This document shows, piece by piece, positions 53,113 to 64,000 of a DNA stretch of 64,000 nt (position 1 is the stretch's first letter; each line of letters starts with the position of its first letter). The notes beneath the pieces are model-generated. The model saw nothing but the letters and a program-made list of their open reading frames with translations, made no database searches and was not told the origin of the DNA. Both the position numbers and the translations under genes were made by a program. Origin of the DNA: Hydrocarboniclastica marina (GTDB lineage Bacteria; Pseudomonadota; Gammaproteobacteria; Pseudomonadales; Oleiphilaceae); the NCBI RefSeq assembly GCF_004851605.1, contig NZ_CP031093.1, positions 4,030,692-4,094,691 on the forward strand, read 5' to 3'.

Positions 53113-53670
53113 TCATGTCGCGTCGCCGCTTGCGTTACTGAGTGGAAAGAATTTCTCTGTTTCCTTGCCCCTGTTTCTCGGGTATGCTGATTTTTAAATG
53201 CATGGCACGGCACACCCTGCCTTACCAGACAGGCCAAGGCTGCTTGGCAGCCCGCAGAGTAAAGGCTCTATGATATTTGCTTGTCTCGGCACGCCCGAGA
53301 AATTCGTTCCCGCCATTTGCGAGATCGACAACAGCGTTACACCCTCCCGTCAGACCCCGGCTTCCTCTGCTGTCTTCGCTGACCCTGTTGGGCAAATATG
53401 GGCCAAAAGGGCTGTGTATCACCCTGCCAGCAAGCCGCAAAACATTTCGTCATGTCCCGGGTTGAAACAGGCAACGCAGTTGCTAACAGCCGGACCTGAA
53501 TCTGATCCTATGACCGCGCTATGGATGATACCCGGCGCGGCATCCCGAAAACACAGACTCATACGAGGCAAAGCAGCTCGCTTATCGAGAATGAGTCAGT
53601 GTCCGCCGGCCCATCGGGGTCGGTTAACCGTAACGCCAATACCATTGGCATGATTGAGTAAGAGAGTGAT
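53113..53670. other. Long leader region before the cold-shock gene
   Basis: This 558-base stretch before the cold-shock gene has an open frame from 53198 that I do not believe is a protein (Pro/Ser/Arg-rich, no family, no fitting start signal). Cold-shock mRNAs often have long structured leaders, so a promoter and leader probably lie here. A CCAAT-ACC-ATTGG inverted repeat is at 53635-53647. Confidence 0.4.
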
Positions 53671-53880
53671 ATGGCTAATCAAGTGGAAGGCACCGTTAAG
53701 TGGTTCAACGATGAGAAGGGTTTCGGTTTCATCGAGCAGGAAGGTGGCAAGGACGTCTTTGTTCACCACAGTGCAATCAATGGTAGTGGCCGCAAGACCC
53801 TTTACGAAGGACAGCGTGTAACGATGGAAGTTACCCAGGGCCAGAAAGGTCCTCAGGCCGAGAACGTCACACCGGTCTAA
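53671..53880 (+). CDS. Cold-shock domain protein (CspA family)
   Basis: A 69-residue single cold-shock domain. Both RNA-binding motifs are intact: GFGFIEQE (RNP1-like) and VFVHHSAI (RNP2-like), inside the five-strand barrel that starts with [12 protein letters not shown]. Such proteins bind single-stranded RNA and DNA and prevent mRNA secondary structure. Ribosome site AAGAGAG precedes the ATG. A hairpin follows. Confidence 0.96.
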   Translation: MANQVEGTVKWFNDEKGFGFIEQEGGKDVFVHHSAINGSGRKTLYEGQRVTMEVTQGQKGPQAENVTPV

Positions 53881-53899
53881 ACCGGAGACGTCTGCCGAT

Positions 53900-53925
53900 G
53901 CTGGCCGTTCGTATGGCTGGCCAGC
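53900..53925 (+). terminator. Hairpin after the cold-shock gene
   Basis: A 7-bp stem GCTGGCC/GGCCAGC with a 12-base loop lies 19 bases after the stop. The following TAAGCTTTGT has only a weak T-run, so termination may be partial. Confidence 0.5.
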
Positions 53926-54085
53926 TAAGCTTTGTCCCAACGCCACTGGGCCGGCGCCCGTCTGTGCAGTGGAGCTTACGGCTGGGACTCAAGGCCAGGG
54001 GTGCGGATTACTGTACCCCTCCCTTCGCAGTACACTGATCAAATCCAAGAGTTCTGATGACCCGCGAAGCTCTGTAGCTTAAGCT

Positions 54086-55369
54086 TCAGGCGTCTGACTT
54101 TTCGTCTATAACACTGAGTAATTCTGCCTGCACGGTTTCCTGGCGCTGCCTGAAACGAGCCAGTTCCTCCCCCTGCAGTCTGATACGCGGCGGTAATTTG
54201 AAAGCGCGCGGATCGACCTGCCGGCCGTTACGCAGAACTTCGTAGTGCAGGCTTGGGCTCGTAGCCAGTCCGGACTCGCCGACATAGCCAATGGTTTCGC
54301 CCTTGGCCACCCGATCCCCTTTTTTCAACCCTTCCCGAAACGCTGATAGATGGGCATAGGCCGTTTCTATGGAATTGCCGTGGTCTATGCGTATGTATTT
54401 GCCGAAGCTGCCGTTACGGTTCGCCCTGGCGATACGCCCTGCACGAACTGCAACGACCGCTGAACCTTTGGGTGCGGCGAAATCCATGCCCTTATGCATG
54501 CGGGAGATGCGCAGAATAGGGTGAAGCCGTGGACCATATGACGAAGTCAGGTAGCCCCCTACGACCGGCGTCCGTGCGAGTTCGGTTTCGATGCTCTCAC
54601 CGTCCTTATCGAAGAAGCTGACAATGCCGTCGCGGGTGGTATATCGATAGATTTCTATCGGGGCCCTGTTCTCAAGTTGTAAGCGCGCCGACAACAGCCC
54701 GCCCACATGCTCTGTGCCTTCATCGACGTGGATAAAACGCTCATAGGTCAGATCGATGCGGTCGCCCTCCCGCAGATCCCGGTTGAAGTCGATCCGGTAG
54801 CCCAACTGCTGGACGATCTCGAGGATCACTTCCTGCGGCACTCCGGCAGCTTCCGCTGCTTCGCCAAGGCTGCCCCTTACAACCAGCGTACCGGCTTCTA
54901 TCCGACGCTCATGGGGCACTTCACGTTCTTCAGCGACGTAAGCAGTACCCTCCGGCTGGATAACGATCTGACGGTCAAGGCCCACTTTGAAAGACAGCGA
55001 CTCTATCTCAGGAGATTCACTGTCTGGCTTGAGTGTCAACGTGAAGCGCTGACCGGCGCGCAGCTTGCGCACGTCAAAAATAGCCGTCAGGGCCTGTGCT
55101 ACCTCGGCCGACTGCCCGGCTTCGATACCCTGGTCCCGAAGCGCATGCACCAGCGCCTGCCCCGTCTTGAGCTCGAACTCCTGCTGAACTGCTGGCGGCG
55201 ATCTGGTTGGGGCGGTGGGTATTGCTACGGGTTCAACCGGGGCCAGAGGTTTCACCTGAACGATGGGCAGGGATTCTTCAGGCGGGGTCTGCAGCCACCC
55301 CAGAACCATGAGGGCAACGCCTATCAGCAGCCCAAGCGAAAGCCTGAGCTGAGTCTGCCTCGGTAGCAT
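54086..55369 (-). CDS. mepM: M23-family murein endopeptidase (MepM-like)
   Basis: A 427-residue protein with an N-terminal membrane anchor (about 8-25), an OapA/LysM-like region (about 60-150) and a C-terminal LytM peptidase domain (about 270-380). Zinc-binding elements are visible as HPILRISRMHKGMDFAAPKG (HxxxD type), YAHLSAF and HYEVLRNGRQVDP. It should cut peptide cross-links in the periplasm to allow wall growth. The gene's ATG shares one base with the glmS stop (TAATG), so it is translated right after GlmS, which makes the wall precursor glucosamine-6-phosphate; that link is sensible but unusual. Confidence 0.9.
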   Translation of the reverse strand: MLPRQTQLRLSLGLLIGVALMVLGWLQTPPEESLPIVQVKPLAPVEPVAIPTAPTRSPPAVQQEFELKTGQALVHALRDQGIEAGQSAEVAQALTAIFDVRKLRAGQRFTLTLKPDSESPEIESLSFKVGLDRQIVIQPEGTAYVAEEREVPHERRIEAGTLVVRGSLGEAAEAAGVPQEVILEIVQQLGYRIDFNRDLREGDRIDLTYERFIHVDEGTEHVGGLLSARLQLENRAPIEIYRYTTRDGIVSFFDKDGESIETELARTPVVGGYLTSSYGPRLHPILRISRMHKGMDFAAPKGSAVVAVRAGRIARANRNGSFGKYIRIDHGNSIETAYAHLSAFREGLKKGDRVAKGETIGYVGESGLATSPSLHYEVLRNGRQVDPRAFKLPPRIRLQGEELARFRQRQETVQAELLSVIDEKSDA

Positions 55370-57201
55370 TACTCTACCGTTACGCTTTTTGCGAGGTTTC
55401 TCGGCTGATCCACATCAGTGCCTTTGAGAACAGCCACGTGATAGGACAACAGTTGCAGGGGAATGGTGTACAGAATAGGTGCGACGATCGGGTGCACTTC
55501 CGGCAGCGTCATCACATGAATCCCTTCCTCCGGCTTCAGGCCAGATTTGCGGTCGGCAAAGACAAACAGCTCCCCGCCCCGGGCACGGACTTCCTGCAGA
55601 TTGGATTTGAGCTTCTCAAGCAGCTCATTGTTGGGCGCGACCGTGATGACCGGCATCTCGCTGTCCACCAGGGCCAATGGGCCGTGTTTGAGCTCGCCGG
55701 CCGGGTAGGCTTCCGCATGAATATAAGAAATTTCCTTGAGCTTGAGTGCACCTTCCATGGCGATCGGAAAGAGGGTGCCACGGCCGAGAAAAAGGCTGTG
55801 GTGCTTCTCCACAAAGTGCTCCGCCAGCTTGGCGATGTCCGCGTCCAGATCGAGAACCTCCTGTATCTGGCCGGGTAGCAGGTGCAGTGCTTCGACAATA
55901 GCTTTCTCATTCTCAGCACTGTGTCCATTCTGACGCGCCAGGGCCAGGGTGAACATCAGCAATGCTGTCAGCTGCGTGGTAAAGGCTTTGGTTGATGCTA
56001 CCCCGATCTCAGGCCCGGCCTGAGTCATGACCACCATGTCGGACTCTCGCACCAGGGAACTGCCGGCTACGTTACAGATTGCCAACCCTGCGCGGAATCC
56101 GGCGTCCTTGCCCTGACGCAATGCGGCCAGGGTATCCGCGGTCTCGCCGGACTGCGAAATGGTCAGGAACAGCGTGCCATCCTGAATAACGTGTTTGCGG
56201 TAGCGGTACTCCGACGCGACCTCCACACTGCAAGGGACCCCCGCGAGTTCTTCAATCCAGTACCGGGCCACCATACCGGCGTGGTAGCTGGTTCCACAGG
56301 CTATTATCTGGACGTTTTTTATCTCCGGCAGCAACTCCATTGCTTTGGCGCCGAGCGCACGCTCGAGTACACGGCTCTCCGTCATCCGGCCAGCCATGGT
56401 GTTGCGGATAACTTCCGGCTGCTCGTAAATTTCTTTCAACATGAAGTGCCGGAATGCACCTTTCTCCGCAGCGTCGGCGGAATGCTCGAAACGGGTTACT
56501 GATCGGGTGACGACCGCGTCTTCACGGTCCCAGATCTGTACCTGGTCCAATTCGACTTGGGCCAGATCCCCTTCTTCCAGGTAGATAAAACGGTCGGTTA
56601 CAGGCAAAAGCGCCAGGGGATCAGAAGCTGCAAAGTGCTCGCCAATCCCAACCCCAAGGACCAGAGGGCTGCCTTCGCGGGTAACGATGATGCAGTTCGG
56701 CTCATCCGCATGCATTACCGCAAGGGCATACGCGCCGTGCAGGATCGCGCGGGCTTGCCGAACGGCGGTCAGCAGGCTGCCCGTTTGTTGGTAGTGTTTT
56801 TCGATGAGGTGCGCTACGACTTCAGTGTCGGTCTGGGAGGTAAACCGGTAGCCTTCGGCCTCAAGCGATTCCCGCAGCTCCTGGAAATTCTCGATGATGC
56901 CGTTGTGGACCAGTGCCAGACGTTCACCAGACATGTGCGGATGCGCGTTATCCTGGGAAGGCACGCCGTGCGTTGCCCAACGGGTGTGAGCAATGCCGGT
57001 ACCGCCATGTAGGGGCTGGTGGTCGACGGCGTCTGCCAACGCAGCTACCTTGCCCAACTCACGGTGGCGGACCAGTTGCCCGGAATCGTTGCGAACGACC
57101 ATACCGGCTGAATCGTAGCCTCGGTATTCCAGCCTCCGCAGGCCTTCCAGCAAAATTCCCTGTACATCCCGTTGCGCAATTGCGCCGACAATGCCACACA
57201 T
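55369..57201 (-). CDS. glmS: Glutamine--fructose-6-phosphate aminotransferase GlmS
   Basis: A 610-residue enzyme that makes glucosamine-6-phosphate from fructose-6-phosphate and glutamine, the first step to UDP-GlcNAc for murein and LPS. The N-terminal glutaminase nucleophile Cys is in [10 protein letters not shown] (residue 2 of the precursor, Cys1 after processing), with [16 protein letters not shown] nearby. The C-terminal half carries two sugar-isomerase domains: [11 protein letters not shown] and [20 protein letters not shown], with the terminal LAKSVTVE. The length is standard. It lies 70 bases downstream of glmU and overlaps the murein-endopeptidase gene by one base. Confidence 0.98.
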   Translation of the reverse strand: MCGIVGAIAQRDVQGILLEGLRRLEYRGYDSAGMVVRNDSGQLVRHRELGKVAALADAVDHQPLHGGTGIAHTRWATHGVPSQDNAHPHMSGERLALVHNGIIENFQELRESLEAEGYRFTSQTDTEVVAHLIEKHYQQTGSLLTAVRQARAILHGAYALAVMHADEPNCIIVTREGSPLVLGVGIGEHFAASDPLALLPVTDRFIYLEEGDLAQVELDQVQIWDREDAVVTRSVTRFEHSADAAEKGAFRHFMLKEIYEQPEVIRNTMAGRMTESRVLERALGAKAMELLPEIKNVQIIACGTSYHAGMVARYWIEELAGVPCSVEVASEYRYRKHVIQDGTLFLTISQSGETADTLAALRQGKDAGFRAGLAICNVAGSSLVRESDMVVMTQAGPEIGVASTKAFTTQLTALLMFTLALARQNGHSAENEKAIVEALHLLPGQIQEVLDLDADIAKLAEHFVEKHHSLFLGRGTLFPIAMEGALKLKEISYIHAEAYPAGELKHGPLALVDSEMPVITVAPNNELLEKLKSNLQEVRARGGELFVFADRKSGLKPEEGIHVMTLPEVHPIVAPILYTIPLQLLSYHVAVLKGTDVDQPRNLAKSVTVE

Positions 57202-57271
57202 CTGTCGTCTGCCTCTGTTGGTATGCCTTTCCCGGCGCAGCCGGAGGCTTTGGTTTGCCCATCCGCTGCGG

Positions 57272-58648
57272 TCAGTCGGTGCTGGATTTCTTCTGCGGCC
57301 GCTTCCAGCCTTCGACGTTGCGTTGCTTACCCCGGCCTATCGCCAGTTCACCGTCAGCTACGGCCCGTGTAATCGTCGAGCCTGCACCGATGGTGGCGCC
57401 AGCGCCCACCTCAACCGGAGCGACGAGAGCGCTGTTGGAGCCCACAAAAACATCATCGCCGAGCACCGTTTCGAACTTGTTGGCGCCGTCATAGTTGCAG
57501 GTAATTGTACCTGCGCCGATATTGACTCTGCTGCCCATACGGGTGTCACCAATATAGCTCAAATGGTTGACCTTGCTGCCGGGCCCGATGGTTGCTTTCT
57601 TCGTCTCGACGAAATTGCCGACTTTGGCGCCCTCTGCCAGGACAGTTCCCGGTCGAAGACGGGCAAATGGGCCCACCGTGCAGCCCGGCCCAATACTGGC
57701 ACCTTCAACGATCGAGTGTGACTCAATGCGTGTGTTCGCGGCGATTTCGCTGTCGCGGATTACGCAATACGGACCGATATGTACGCCGGCGTTCAGCCGC
57801 ACATTGCCCTCGAACACCACGCCGACATCAACAAAGACATCACCCTCTGAGTGGAGGCTTCCTCTGACGTCCAATCGATCAGGATCCGCCAGCGTTACTC
57901 CCGCTGTCATTAACGCGTCGGCCTGGGCTCGCTGATAGGCGCGTTCAAGACCGGCAAGCTGCTGCCGGTTGTTGACGCCTTGTACCTCTGCGACTGAGGC
58001 AGGTTGAGCCGCAGCTATACCTGTGCCTTCACCCGCAGCCATGGCAATAATGTCGGTCAGATAATACTCGCCCTGCGCATTTTCACTGGACAGCGCGGGT
58101 AACCAGCTCTTCAGATGCCGTGCTGTTGCGGCGAGAATACCCGTATTGGCCTCCTTGATAAGGAGCTGCTCAGCTGAGGCATCCTTTTGTTCAATAATGG
58201 CCTCGATGCCCTTAGCCGAGCGCACGATACGACCGTAGCCCTGGGGGTCGTCCAGTTCGACAGTCAGCAGCGCCATTTGCTCTGCTGACACTGTACTGAC
58301 GAGCGAGCTGAGGGTTTCCGTGCGAATGAGCGGCACATCACCGTAGAGGACCAGTATATGGGCATCATCCGGCACGGCAGGGAGAGCCTGGGCTACGGCG
58401 TGTCCCGTTCCCAGCTGTTCTGATTGCATCGCCCACTGGATATCATCGTCGGCCGTTGTTGACCGGACTTTATCTGCGCCGTGTCCGATTACCACATGGA
58501 TGCCGGCAGCGTCGAGTTCCCGCGCGGTGTCGATCACATGGTGCAACATGGGCTTGCCGGCGATCGCATGGAGCACTTTGGGCAGGCTGGACTTCATTCT
58601 GGAGCCCTGGCCGGCCGCGAGAATAATGACATGGAGAGGCGTTTTCAT
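57272..58648 (-). CDS. glmU: Bifunctional GlmU uridyltransferase/acetyltransferase
   Basis: A 458-residue enzyme. The N-terminal half (about 1-230) is the pyrophosphorylase with [18 protein letters not shown] at about 11-28 and [10 protein letters not shown]; the C-terminal half (about 250-450) is a left-handed beta-helix of hexapeptide repeats ([33 protein letters not shown]) with acetyltransferase activity. It makes UDP-GlcNAc from glucosamine-1-phosphate. Its order with glmS is like that in related bacteria. It is transcribed from the region just after the ATP synthase terminator. Confidence 0.98.
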   Translation of the reverse strand: MKTPLHVIILAAGQGSRMKSSLPKVLHAIAGKPMLHHVIDTARELDAAGIHVVIGHGADKVRSTTADDDIQWAMQSEQLGTGHAVAQALPAVPDDAHILVLYGDVPLIRTETLSSLVSTVSAEQMALLTVELDDPQGYGRIVRSAKGIEAIIEQKDASAEQLLIKEANTGILAATARHLKSWLPALSSENAQGEYYLTDIIAMAAGEGTGIAAAQPASVAEVQGVNNRQQLAGLERAYQRAQADALMTAGVTLADPDRLDVRGSLHSEGDVFVDVGVVFEGNVRLNAGVHIGPYCVIRDSEIAANTRIESHSIVEGASIGPGCTVGPFARLRPGTVLAEGAKVGNFVETKKATIGPGSKVNHLSYIGDTRMGSRVNIGAGTITCNYDGANKFETVLGDDVFVGSNSALVAPVEVGAGATIGAGSTITRAVADGELAIGRGKQRNVEGWKRPQKKSSTD

Positions 58649-58931
58649 AGCGTCTGGTCTACTTCCTGAAATGATCAGAACGGGCCGGTAGTCTAGCGAA
58701 TAGACCTACCCCTGTCCTTTTCGGAATGTTCACTTAGGACAATGCGGTACTTCGTGAGGCACCGCTGGGCGAGGAACACATCGGCGCAGGACTTGGGTTG
58801 CTCCGCGTGCCTGCTCCCTTGAGTTCGCAAAAAGCCTACATTTCGATGCTGGCTATCCCGGCTTTCGTAGTTCAGGTGGCCCTTGCTGGACCTGGGCTTA
58901 TCGAAAGCCCAGGAACAATATGCCTTAGGCG
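58649..58931. other. Region between the ATP synthase terminator and glmU
   Basis: This 283-base stretch should hold the glmU promoter. A perfect 9-bp hairpin with a short loop lies at 58891-58913 (CCTGGGCTT/AAGCCCAGG). On the minus strand it would sit near the start of the glmU transcript and has no T-run, so it is not an obvious terminator. No gene is seen. Confidence 0.45.
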
Positions 58932-58985
58932 AAAAAAAACCGCACCTCCGAGGCTAAACTAAACAGCCTGTCGGGTACGGTTTTT
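58932..58985 (-). terminator. Terminator of the ATP synthase operon
   Basis: A long hairpin: an outer arm AAAACCGCACC pairs with GGTACGGTTTT with one mismatch, and an inner arm CCGAGGC pairs with GCCTGTCGG with a two-base bulge, around a loop near 58957-58966. On the minus strand it is followed by a run of eight T. The symmetric T-rich flank suggests that it may also work in the other direction. Confidence 0.92.
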
Positions 58986-59019
58986 CTGTTTGGCTCGTAG
59001 CAAAATGGCGAGGCAGGGA

Positions 59020-59442
59020 CTAGCGAACCTTCTTGCGAAGCTGCTGAATAGTCCGTAGCTGGGCCGCGGCTTCAGCAAGCTCTGCTGCTGCACGGGAATA
59101 TTCAAACTCCCCGGTTCGGTTCGCCAACGCCTTTTCAGCTTCCTTTTTGGCTTCCTGTGCTGCCGCTTCGTCCATATCGCCAGCCCGATGCGCTGTGTCA
59201 GCGAGAAGGGTGATAAGCGATGGCTGTACTTCCAGATAGCCACCAGAGACGTAAAAGACCTCTTCTTCACCACCCTGTTTGATCACACGCACGGGGCCAG
59301 GCTTGAGCGCGGTCAGCAAAGGAGCATGACTGGGCGCTATACCCAGTTCACCTTCGGAACCGGTGGCGATCAGCATCTCCACCAAGCCCGAGTAGATCTT
59401 CTCCTCGGCGCTAACCACATCACAGTGCACTGTCATACCCAT
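59020..59442 (-). CDS. atpC: ATP synthase F1 epsilon subunit AtpC
   Basis: A 140-residue subunit with the N-terminal beta-sandwich ([37 protein letters not shown]) and the C-terminal helical hairpin (about 90-140). It links rotor to catalytic head and can inhibit ATP hydrolysis. AAGAGG eight bases before the ATG supports the start. It is the last gene of the operon, 37 bases after atpD. Confidence 0.98.
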   Translation of the reverse strand: MGMTVHCDVVSAEEKIYSGLVEMLIATGSEGELGIAPSHAPLLTALKPGPVRVIKQGGEEEVFYVSGGYLEVQPSLITLLADTAHRAGDMDEAAAQEAKKEAEKALANRTGEFEYSRAAAELAEAAAQLRTIQQLRKKVR

Positions 59443-59478
59443 CTCATAGCCTCTTCAATCAGTCCGGAAATGAGCTGC

Positions 59479-60894
<1,416 letters not shown>

Positions 60895-60927
60895 TTAATA
60901 GTCGCTAAACCAGTAGGATCGTGCGTG

Positions 60928-61791
60928 TTAAACAGCAGTCGCGCCGCTCACGATCTCGGAAATCTCTTGGGTAATCGCTGCCTGACGCGCCTTGTTATAG
61001 GCCAACTGAAGCTCGCCGATGATCTCACCGGCATTATCGCTGGCACTCTTCATCGCAATCATCCGCGCGGCCTGCTCGCAGGCAAGGTTCTCCACTACGC
61101 CCTGATAAACCTGGGACTCGATGTAGCGCGGCAGCAAACCGTCCAGCAGCGGTCGTGCATCGGGCTCGTAGAGATAGTCCCACTGGCCCGTGGTCTCTGC
61201 TTCGTCCGGGTCCTGCGCAAGGGGAATCAGCTGCTCGATTTCAGGACTCTGGGTCATCGTATTGACGAAACGGTTATTAACCAGGAACAACCGATCAATC
61301 CGGCCTTCTTCGAACGCATCCAGCATGACCTTGATGTTACCAATCAGCTTATCGGCACTGGGGTTGTCGCCCAGGCTGGTAAGGGCCGCGACCACATTGC
61401 CCCCGTAATTACGGAAGAAGGACGTCCCTTTCTGGCCAATGGCGCACAAATCTGTTTCAACCCCTTTCTGACGCCATTGGGACATGTCCCGGATAAGCGC
61501 CTTGAAAAGGTTGATGTTCAGGCCGCCGCATAGTCCACGGTCCGTCGACACAACGATATAGCCTACCCGTTTGACTTCCCGCTCGAACATAAACGGGTGC
61601 CTGTATTCAGGGTTGGCGCCTGCAACATGTCTGATAACCTGGCGCATCTTGTCGGCATATGGGCGGGTTGCCTGCATGCGCTCCTGAGCCTTACGCATCT
61701 TGCTCGCCGCAACCATTTCCATGGCGCTGGTGATCTTCTGCGTGCTCTTGATGCTGGAAATCTGACTGCGTATTTCTTTTCCGACGGCCAT
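60928..61791 (-). CDS. atpG: ATP synthase F1 gamma subunit AtpG
   Basis: A 287-residue central-stalk subunit. The N-terminal coiled coil starts with [20 protein letters not shown] and the C-terminal coiled coil ends with [19 protein letters not shown]; between them is the Rossmann-like body with [11 protein letters not shown]. It rotates within the alpha/beta hexamer. The gene follows atpA after 78 bases. Confidence 0.99.
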   Translation of the reverse strand: MAVGKEIRSQISSIKSTQKITSAMEMVAASKMRKAQERMQATRPYADKMRQVIRHVAGANPEYRHPFMFEREVKRVGYIVVSTDRGLCGGLNINLFKALIRDMSQWRQKGVETDLCAIGQKGTSFFRNYGGNVVAALTSLGDNPSADKLIGNIKVMLDAFEEGRIDRLFLVNNRFVNTMTQSPEIEQLIPLAQDPDEAETTGQWDYLYEPDARPLLDGLLPRYIESQVYQGVVENLACEQAARMIAMKSASDNAGEIIGELQLAYNKARQAAITQEISEIVSGATAV

Positions 61792-61869
61792 AATTCACTG
61801 CCTTTTCAAGTGGGACACTCACTGAAACCGCTGTCTGCGTGGCCCAGGAAGCCACGCTCTCAACGTAAC

Positions 61870-63414
61870 TTACCAGCTCTGAGTGGTCTTGAATTTCTCA
61901 ATTGCAGCTTTCAGCCCCGCGGCGATCTCATCGTTGTAGTCGCCTTTTTCGTTGATTTTGGCCAGAAGCTCCGATTGTTCAGCTCGCATCCAATCAAGCA
62001 GTGCCGCCTCAAACGCTACAACCTTATCGACATCGACGTCGTCCAGGAGGCCTTCGTTGGCCGCATAGAGTACAGTTCCCATTTCCGCTACCGACATCGG
62101 GCTGTACTGATTCTGCTTCATCAGTTCGGTGACGCGCTGGCCGTGTTCCAGCTGCTTGCGCGTTGCCTCATCAAGGTCAGACGCAAACTGGGCAAAAGCT
62201 GCCAGTTCACGATACTGGGCCAGGGCGAGACGAATACCGCCACCCAGCTTCTTCATGATCTTGGTCTGAGCAGAGCCGCCAACCCGTGAAACAGATACCC
62301 CGGCGTTCATAGCCGGACGAATACCGGAATTGAACAGGTTGGTTTCGAGGAAGATCTGACCGTCGGTGATCGAGATTACGTTCGTCGGTACGAACGCGGA
62401 AACGTCACCGGCCTGGGTTTCGATCAGGGGCAGGGCGGTCAGTGAACCGGTCTTGCCTTTGACTTCACCGTTGGTCATCTGTTCAACGTAGTCAGCATTA
62501 ACCCGGGAAGCACGTTCAAGCAGACGGGAGTGCAGATAGAAGACATCACCCGGGTAGGCTTCACGGCCTGGCGGACGACGCAGCAGCAGAGAAATCTGGC
62601 GATAGGCTACGGCCTGCTTACTGAGATCATCATAGACAATCAGCGCGTCTTCACCACGGTCACGGAAATACTCGCCCATCGACGTACCGCTGTATGGTGC
62701 CAGGTACTGCATGGCAGCCGGGTCAGCGGCGCCTGCGGCCACGACGATGGTATGGTCCATCGCGCCGTGCTCTTCCAGCTTACGGACCACCCCGGCAATG
62801 AACGACTGCTTCTGGCCGATCGCGACATAGATACACTTAATGCCGGTGTTCTTCTGATTGATGATGGTATCAATCGCTACCGCTGTCTTACCGATCTGAC
62901 GATCGCCGATGATCAGCTCACGCTGGCCGCGGCCGATTGGCACCATGGTATCGATCGCTTTCAGGCCGGTCTGAACAGGCTGATCAACTGACTGACGGGC
63001 GATAACACCCGGCGCAACCTTTTCGATCGGCGCAGTCAGGGTCGTATTCAGGTCGCCCTTGCCGTCGATCACGTTACCGAGGCCATCTACAACGCGTCCA
63101 AGCAGTTCAGGGCCGACCGGGACTTCAAGAATGCGACCGGTACAACGAACTTTCTGCCCTTCGGCCAGGTTTTCATAGTCACCCAGCACTACCGCGCCAA
63201 CAGAGTCGCGCTCAAGGTTGAGCGCCATTCCGTAAAGCCCGCTCTCGAACTCGATCATTTCGCCGTACATAACGTCGGCCAGACCATGGATAAGAACGAT
63301 ACCGTCGGAAACTGACAGGATGGTGCCTTCGTTACGGGCTTCGGAAGAGATATCGAGTTGCTCGATCCTCTTCTTGATAATTTCACTGATCTCGGATGGA
63401 TTCAGTTGCTGCAT
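61870..63414 (-). CDS. atpA: ATP synthase F1 alpha subunit AtpA
   Basis: A 514-residue non-catalytic nucleotide-binding subunit. The opening [17 protein letters not shown] is like that of Pseudomonas, and the P-loop [11 protein letters not shown] is visible at about 169-179. It binds ATP at non-catalytic sites. It is 28 bases downstream of atpH and the high similarity to the Pseudomonas branch supports the organism assignment. Confidence 0.99.
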   Translation of the reverse strand: MQQLNPSEISEIIKKRIEQLDISSEARNEGTILSVSDGIVLIHGLADVMYGEMIEFESGLYGMALNLERDSVGAVVLGDYENLAEGQKVRCTGRILEVPVGPELLGRVVDGLGNVIDGKGDLNTTLTAPIEKVAPGVIARQSVDQPVQTGLKAIDTMVPIGRGQRELIIGDRQIGKTAVAIDTIINQKNTGIKCIYVAIGQKQSFIAGVVRKLEEHGAMDHTIVVAAGAADPAAMQYLAPYSGTSMGEYFRDRGEDALIVYDDLSKQAVAYRQISLLLRRPPGREAYPGDVFYLHSRLLERASRVNADYVEQMTNGEVKGKTGSLTALPLIETQAGDVSAFVPTNVISITDGQIFLETNLFNSGIRPAMNAGVSVSRVGGSAQTKIMKKLGGGIRLALAQYRELAAFAQFASDLDEATRKQLEHGQRVTELMKQNQYSPMSVAEMGTVLYAANEGLLDDVDVDKVVAFEAALLDWMRAEQSELLAKINEKGDYNDEIAAGLKAAIEKFKTTQSW

Positions 63415-63442
63415 GCCTTTATCCTCAAACCTTATGCTGAAA

Positions 63443-63979
63443 TCAGGAGCTTAATGCCTCGGCCATCTTGGTCAGCTTTCCGCGTACGGAGGCGTCTATA
63501 ACCATGTCCCCTGTGCGGACTACCACGCCACCAATCAGCGACGTGTCTACTGTCGTCGCGAGGCTCACTTTGCGCTCTAACTTTTTTGACAGTGCCTGAG
63601 ACAGCTTTTGCTGCTGCTCTTCGGTCAACTCATATGGCGCGCTCACCTCGATATCCACCGTGCGCTCCAGATCCGCCCGAGCAGTCTCAAAAAGAGTGTG
63701 AATATGGGGCAGCAGAGCCAGACGCTGGTTTTCGGCCAAGAGTTTGACGAAATTTGTGGCCGAATCGGACAAACCTTCGCCGAACAACTCAATCAGAAAG
63801 TCTGCTTTGCGCTCGTCAGCCACCCGAGGACTAGCCAACAGCGCGCGTACGTCGCTGTTCGCTGTAACCTGAGCGGCAAAAGCCAGCACTTCGCTCCATT
63901 CGGCGAGCCTGTTTTCTGCCTGCGCTGTTTCGAACGCTGCCTTGGCGTATGGCCGCGCTAGCGTTATCAGTTCTGCCAT
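63443..63979 (-). CDS. atpH: ATP synthase F1 delta subunit AtpH
   Basis: A 178-residue peripheral-stalk subunit. The N-terminal helical bundle starts with [17 protein letters not shown], and the C-terminal part has [32 protein letters not shown]. It holds the F1 head to the b subunit. An AAGAGG-type ribosome site is just upstream. The rest of the operon (atpIBEF) must lie beyond the right edge. Confidence 0.98.
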   Translation of the reverse strand: MAELITLARPYAKAAFETAQAENRLAEWSEVLAFAAQVTANSDVRALLASPRVADERKADFLIELFGEGLSDSATNFVKLLAENQRLALLPHIHTLFETARADLERTVDIEVSAPYELTEEQQQKLSQALSKKLERKVSLATTVDTSLIGGVVVRTGDMVIDASVRGKLTKMAEALSS

Positions 63980-64000
63980 GATGAACCTCTTTTACAGTTC

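Noticed and set aside
53198-53653. 151-residue open frame before the cold-shock gene
   Set aside because: Rich in Pro, Ser and Arg with no family match, no ribosome site and no membrane or signal pattern; probably leader DNA.

Overview
This is a chromosomal window of a Gram-negative gammaproteobacterium, GC-rich and densely coded. The F1 ATP synthase genes, the glmU-glmS order and the mix of marine-type transporters (BCCT, EamA, GltS, RND) resemble the Pseudomonas/Marinobacter branch. The genus is my inference. No tRNA, rRNA, CRISPR array or insertion sequence was recognised.

Region 1 (1-5.5 kb, + strand) holds a truncated glutathione S-transferase, TspO, an Old Yellow Enzyme family oxidoreductase, a DUF486 membrane protein, a secreted retropepsin-like peptidase, GltS and a DUF2798 protein. 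Region 2 (5.5-10.7 kb, - strand) holds a TauD/SyrP-like dioxygenase overlapping a stand-alone condensation-fold acyltransferase, preceded by a GAF-GAF-GGDEF-EAL protein. Region 3 (11.4-29.4 kb) is mixed: PerM-like permease, START protein, BCCT transporter, CsbD, two PQQ-dependent dehydrogenases, a K+ channel, a YncE-like propeller, a Na+/H+ antiporter, a PEP-CTERM protein with a sigma-54-like promoter, CsaA, YchJ, ThpR, a thioesterase, GlsB and a 7TM diguanylate cyclase.

Region 4 (29.6-34.2 kb, - strand) is a compact three-gene unit: a PstS-like periplasmic binding protein, an outer-membrane barrel, and a membrane PAS-GGDEF-EAL protein. It looks like a sensory or c-di-GMP module. Region 5 (34.5-47.3 kb) is the most unusual part. 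A Baeyer-Villiger type monooxygenase with a perfect palindrome upstream faces a five-gene operon (GNAT-like, GH3, double GNAT, membrane-fusion protein, RND pump). All adjacent genes in that operon overlap or nearly abut. It is divergent from a MalT-type LuxR regulator. The RND pump ends in a tail resembling ribosome modulation factor/CrpP. Together they suggest acid activation and conjugation coupled to export.

Region 6 (47.4-53.9 kb) has a sirtuin lacking zinc cysteines, OmpW behind two FNR/ANR-like boxes, an EamA transporter, an ABM-domain protein, an alpha/beta hydrolase whose usual N-terminal half seems to lie downstream as a start-less fragment, and a cold-shock protein. Region 7 (54.1-64 kb, - strand) is housekeeping: atpHAGDC ending in a strong terminator, then glmU, glmS and an M23 murein endopeptidase that overlaps glmS by one base.
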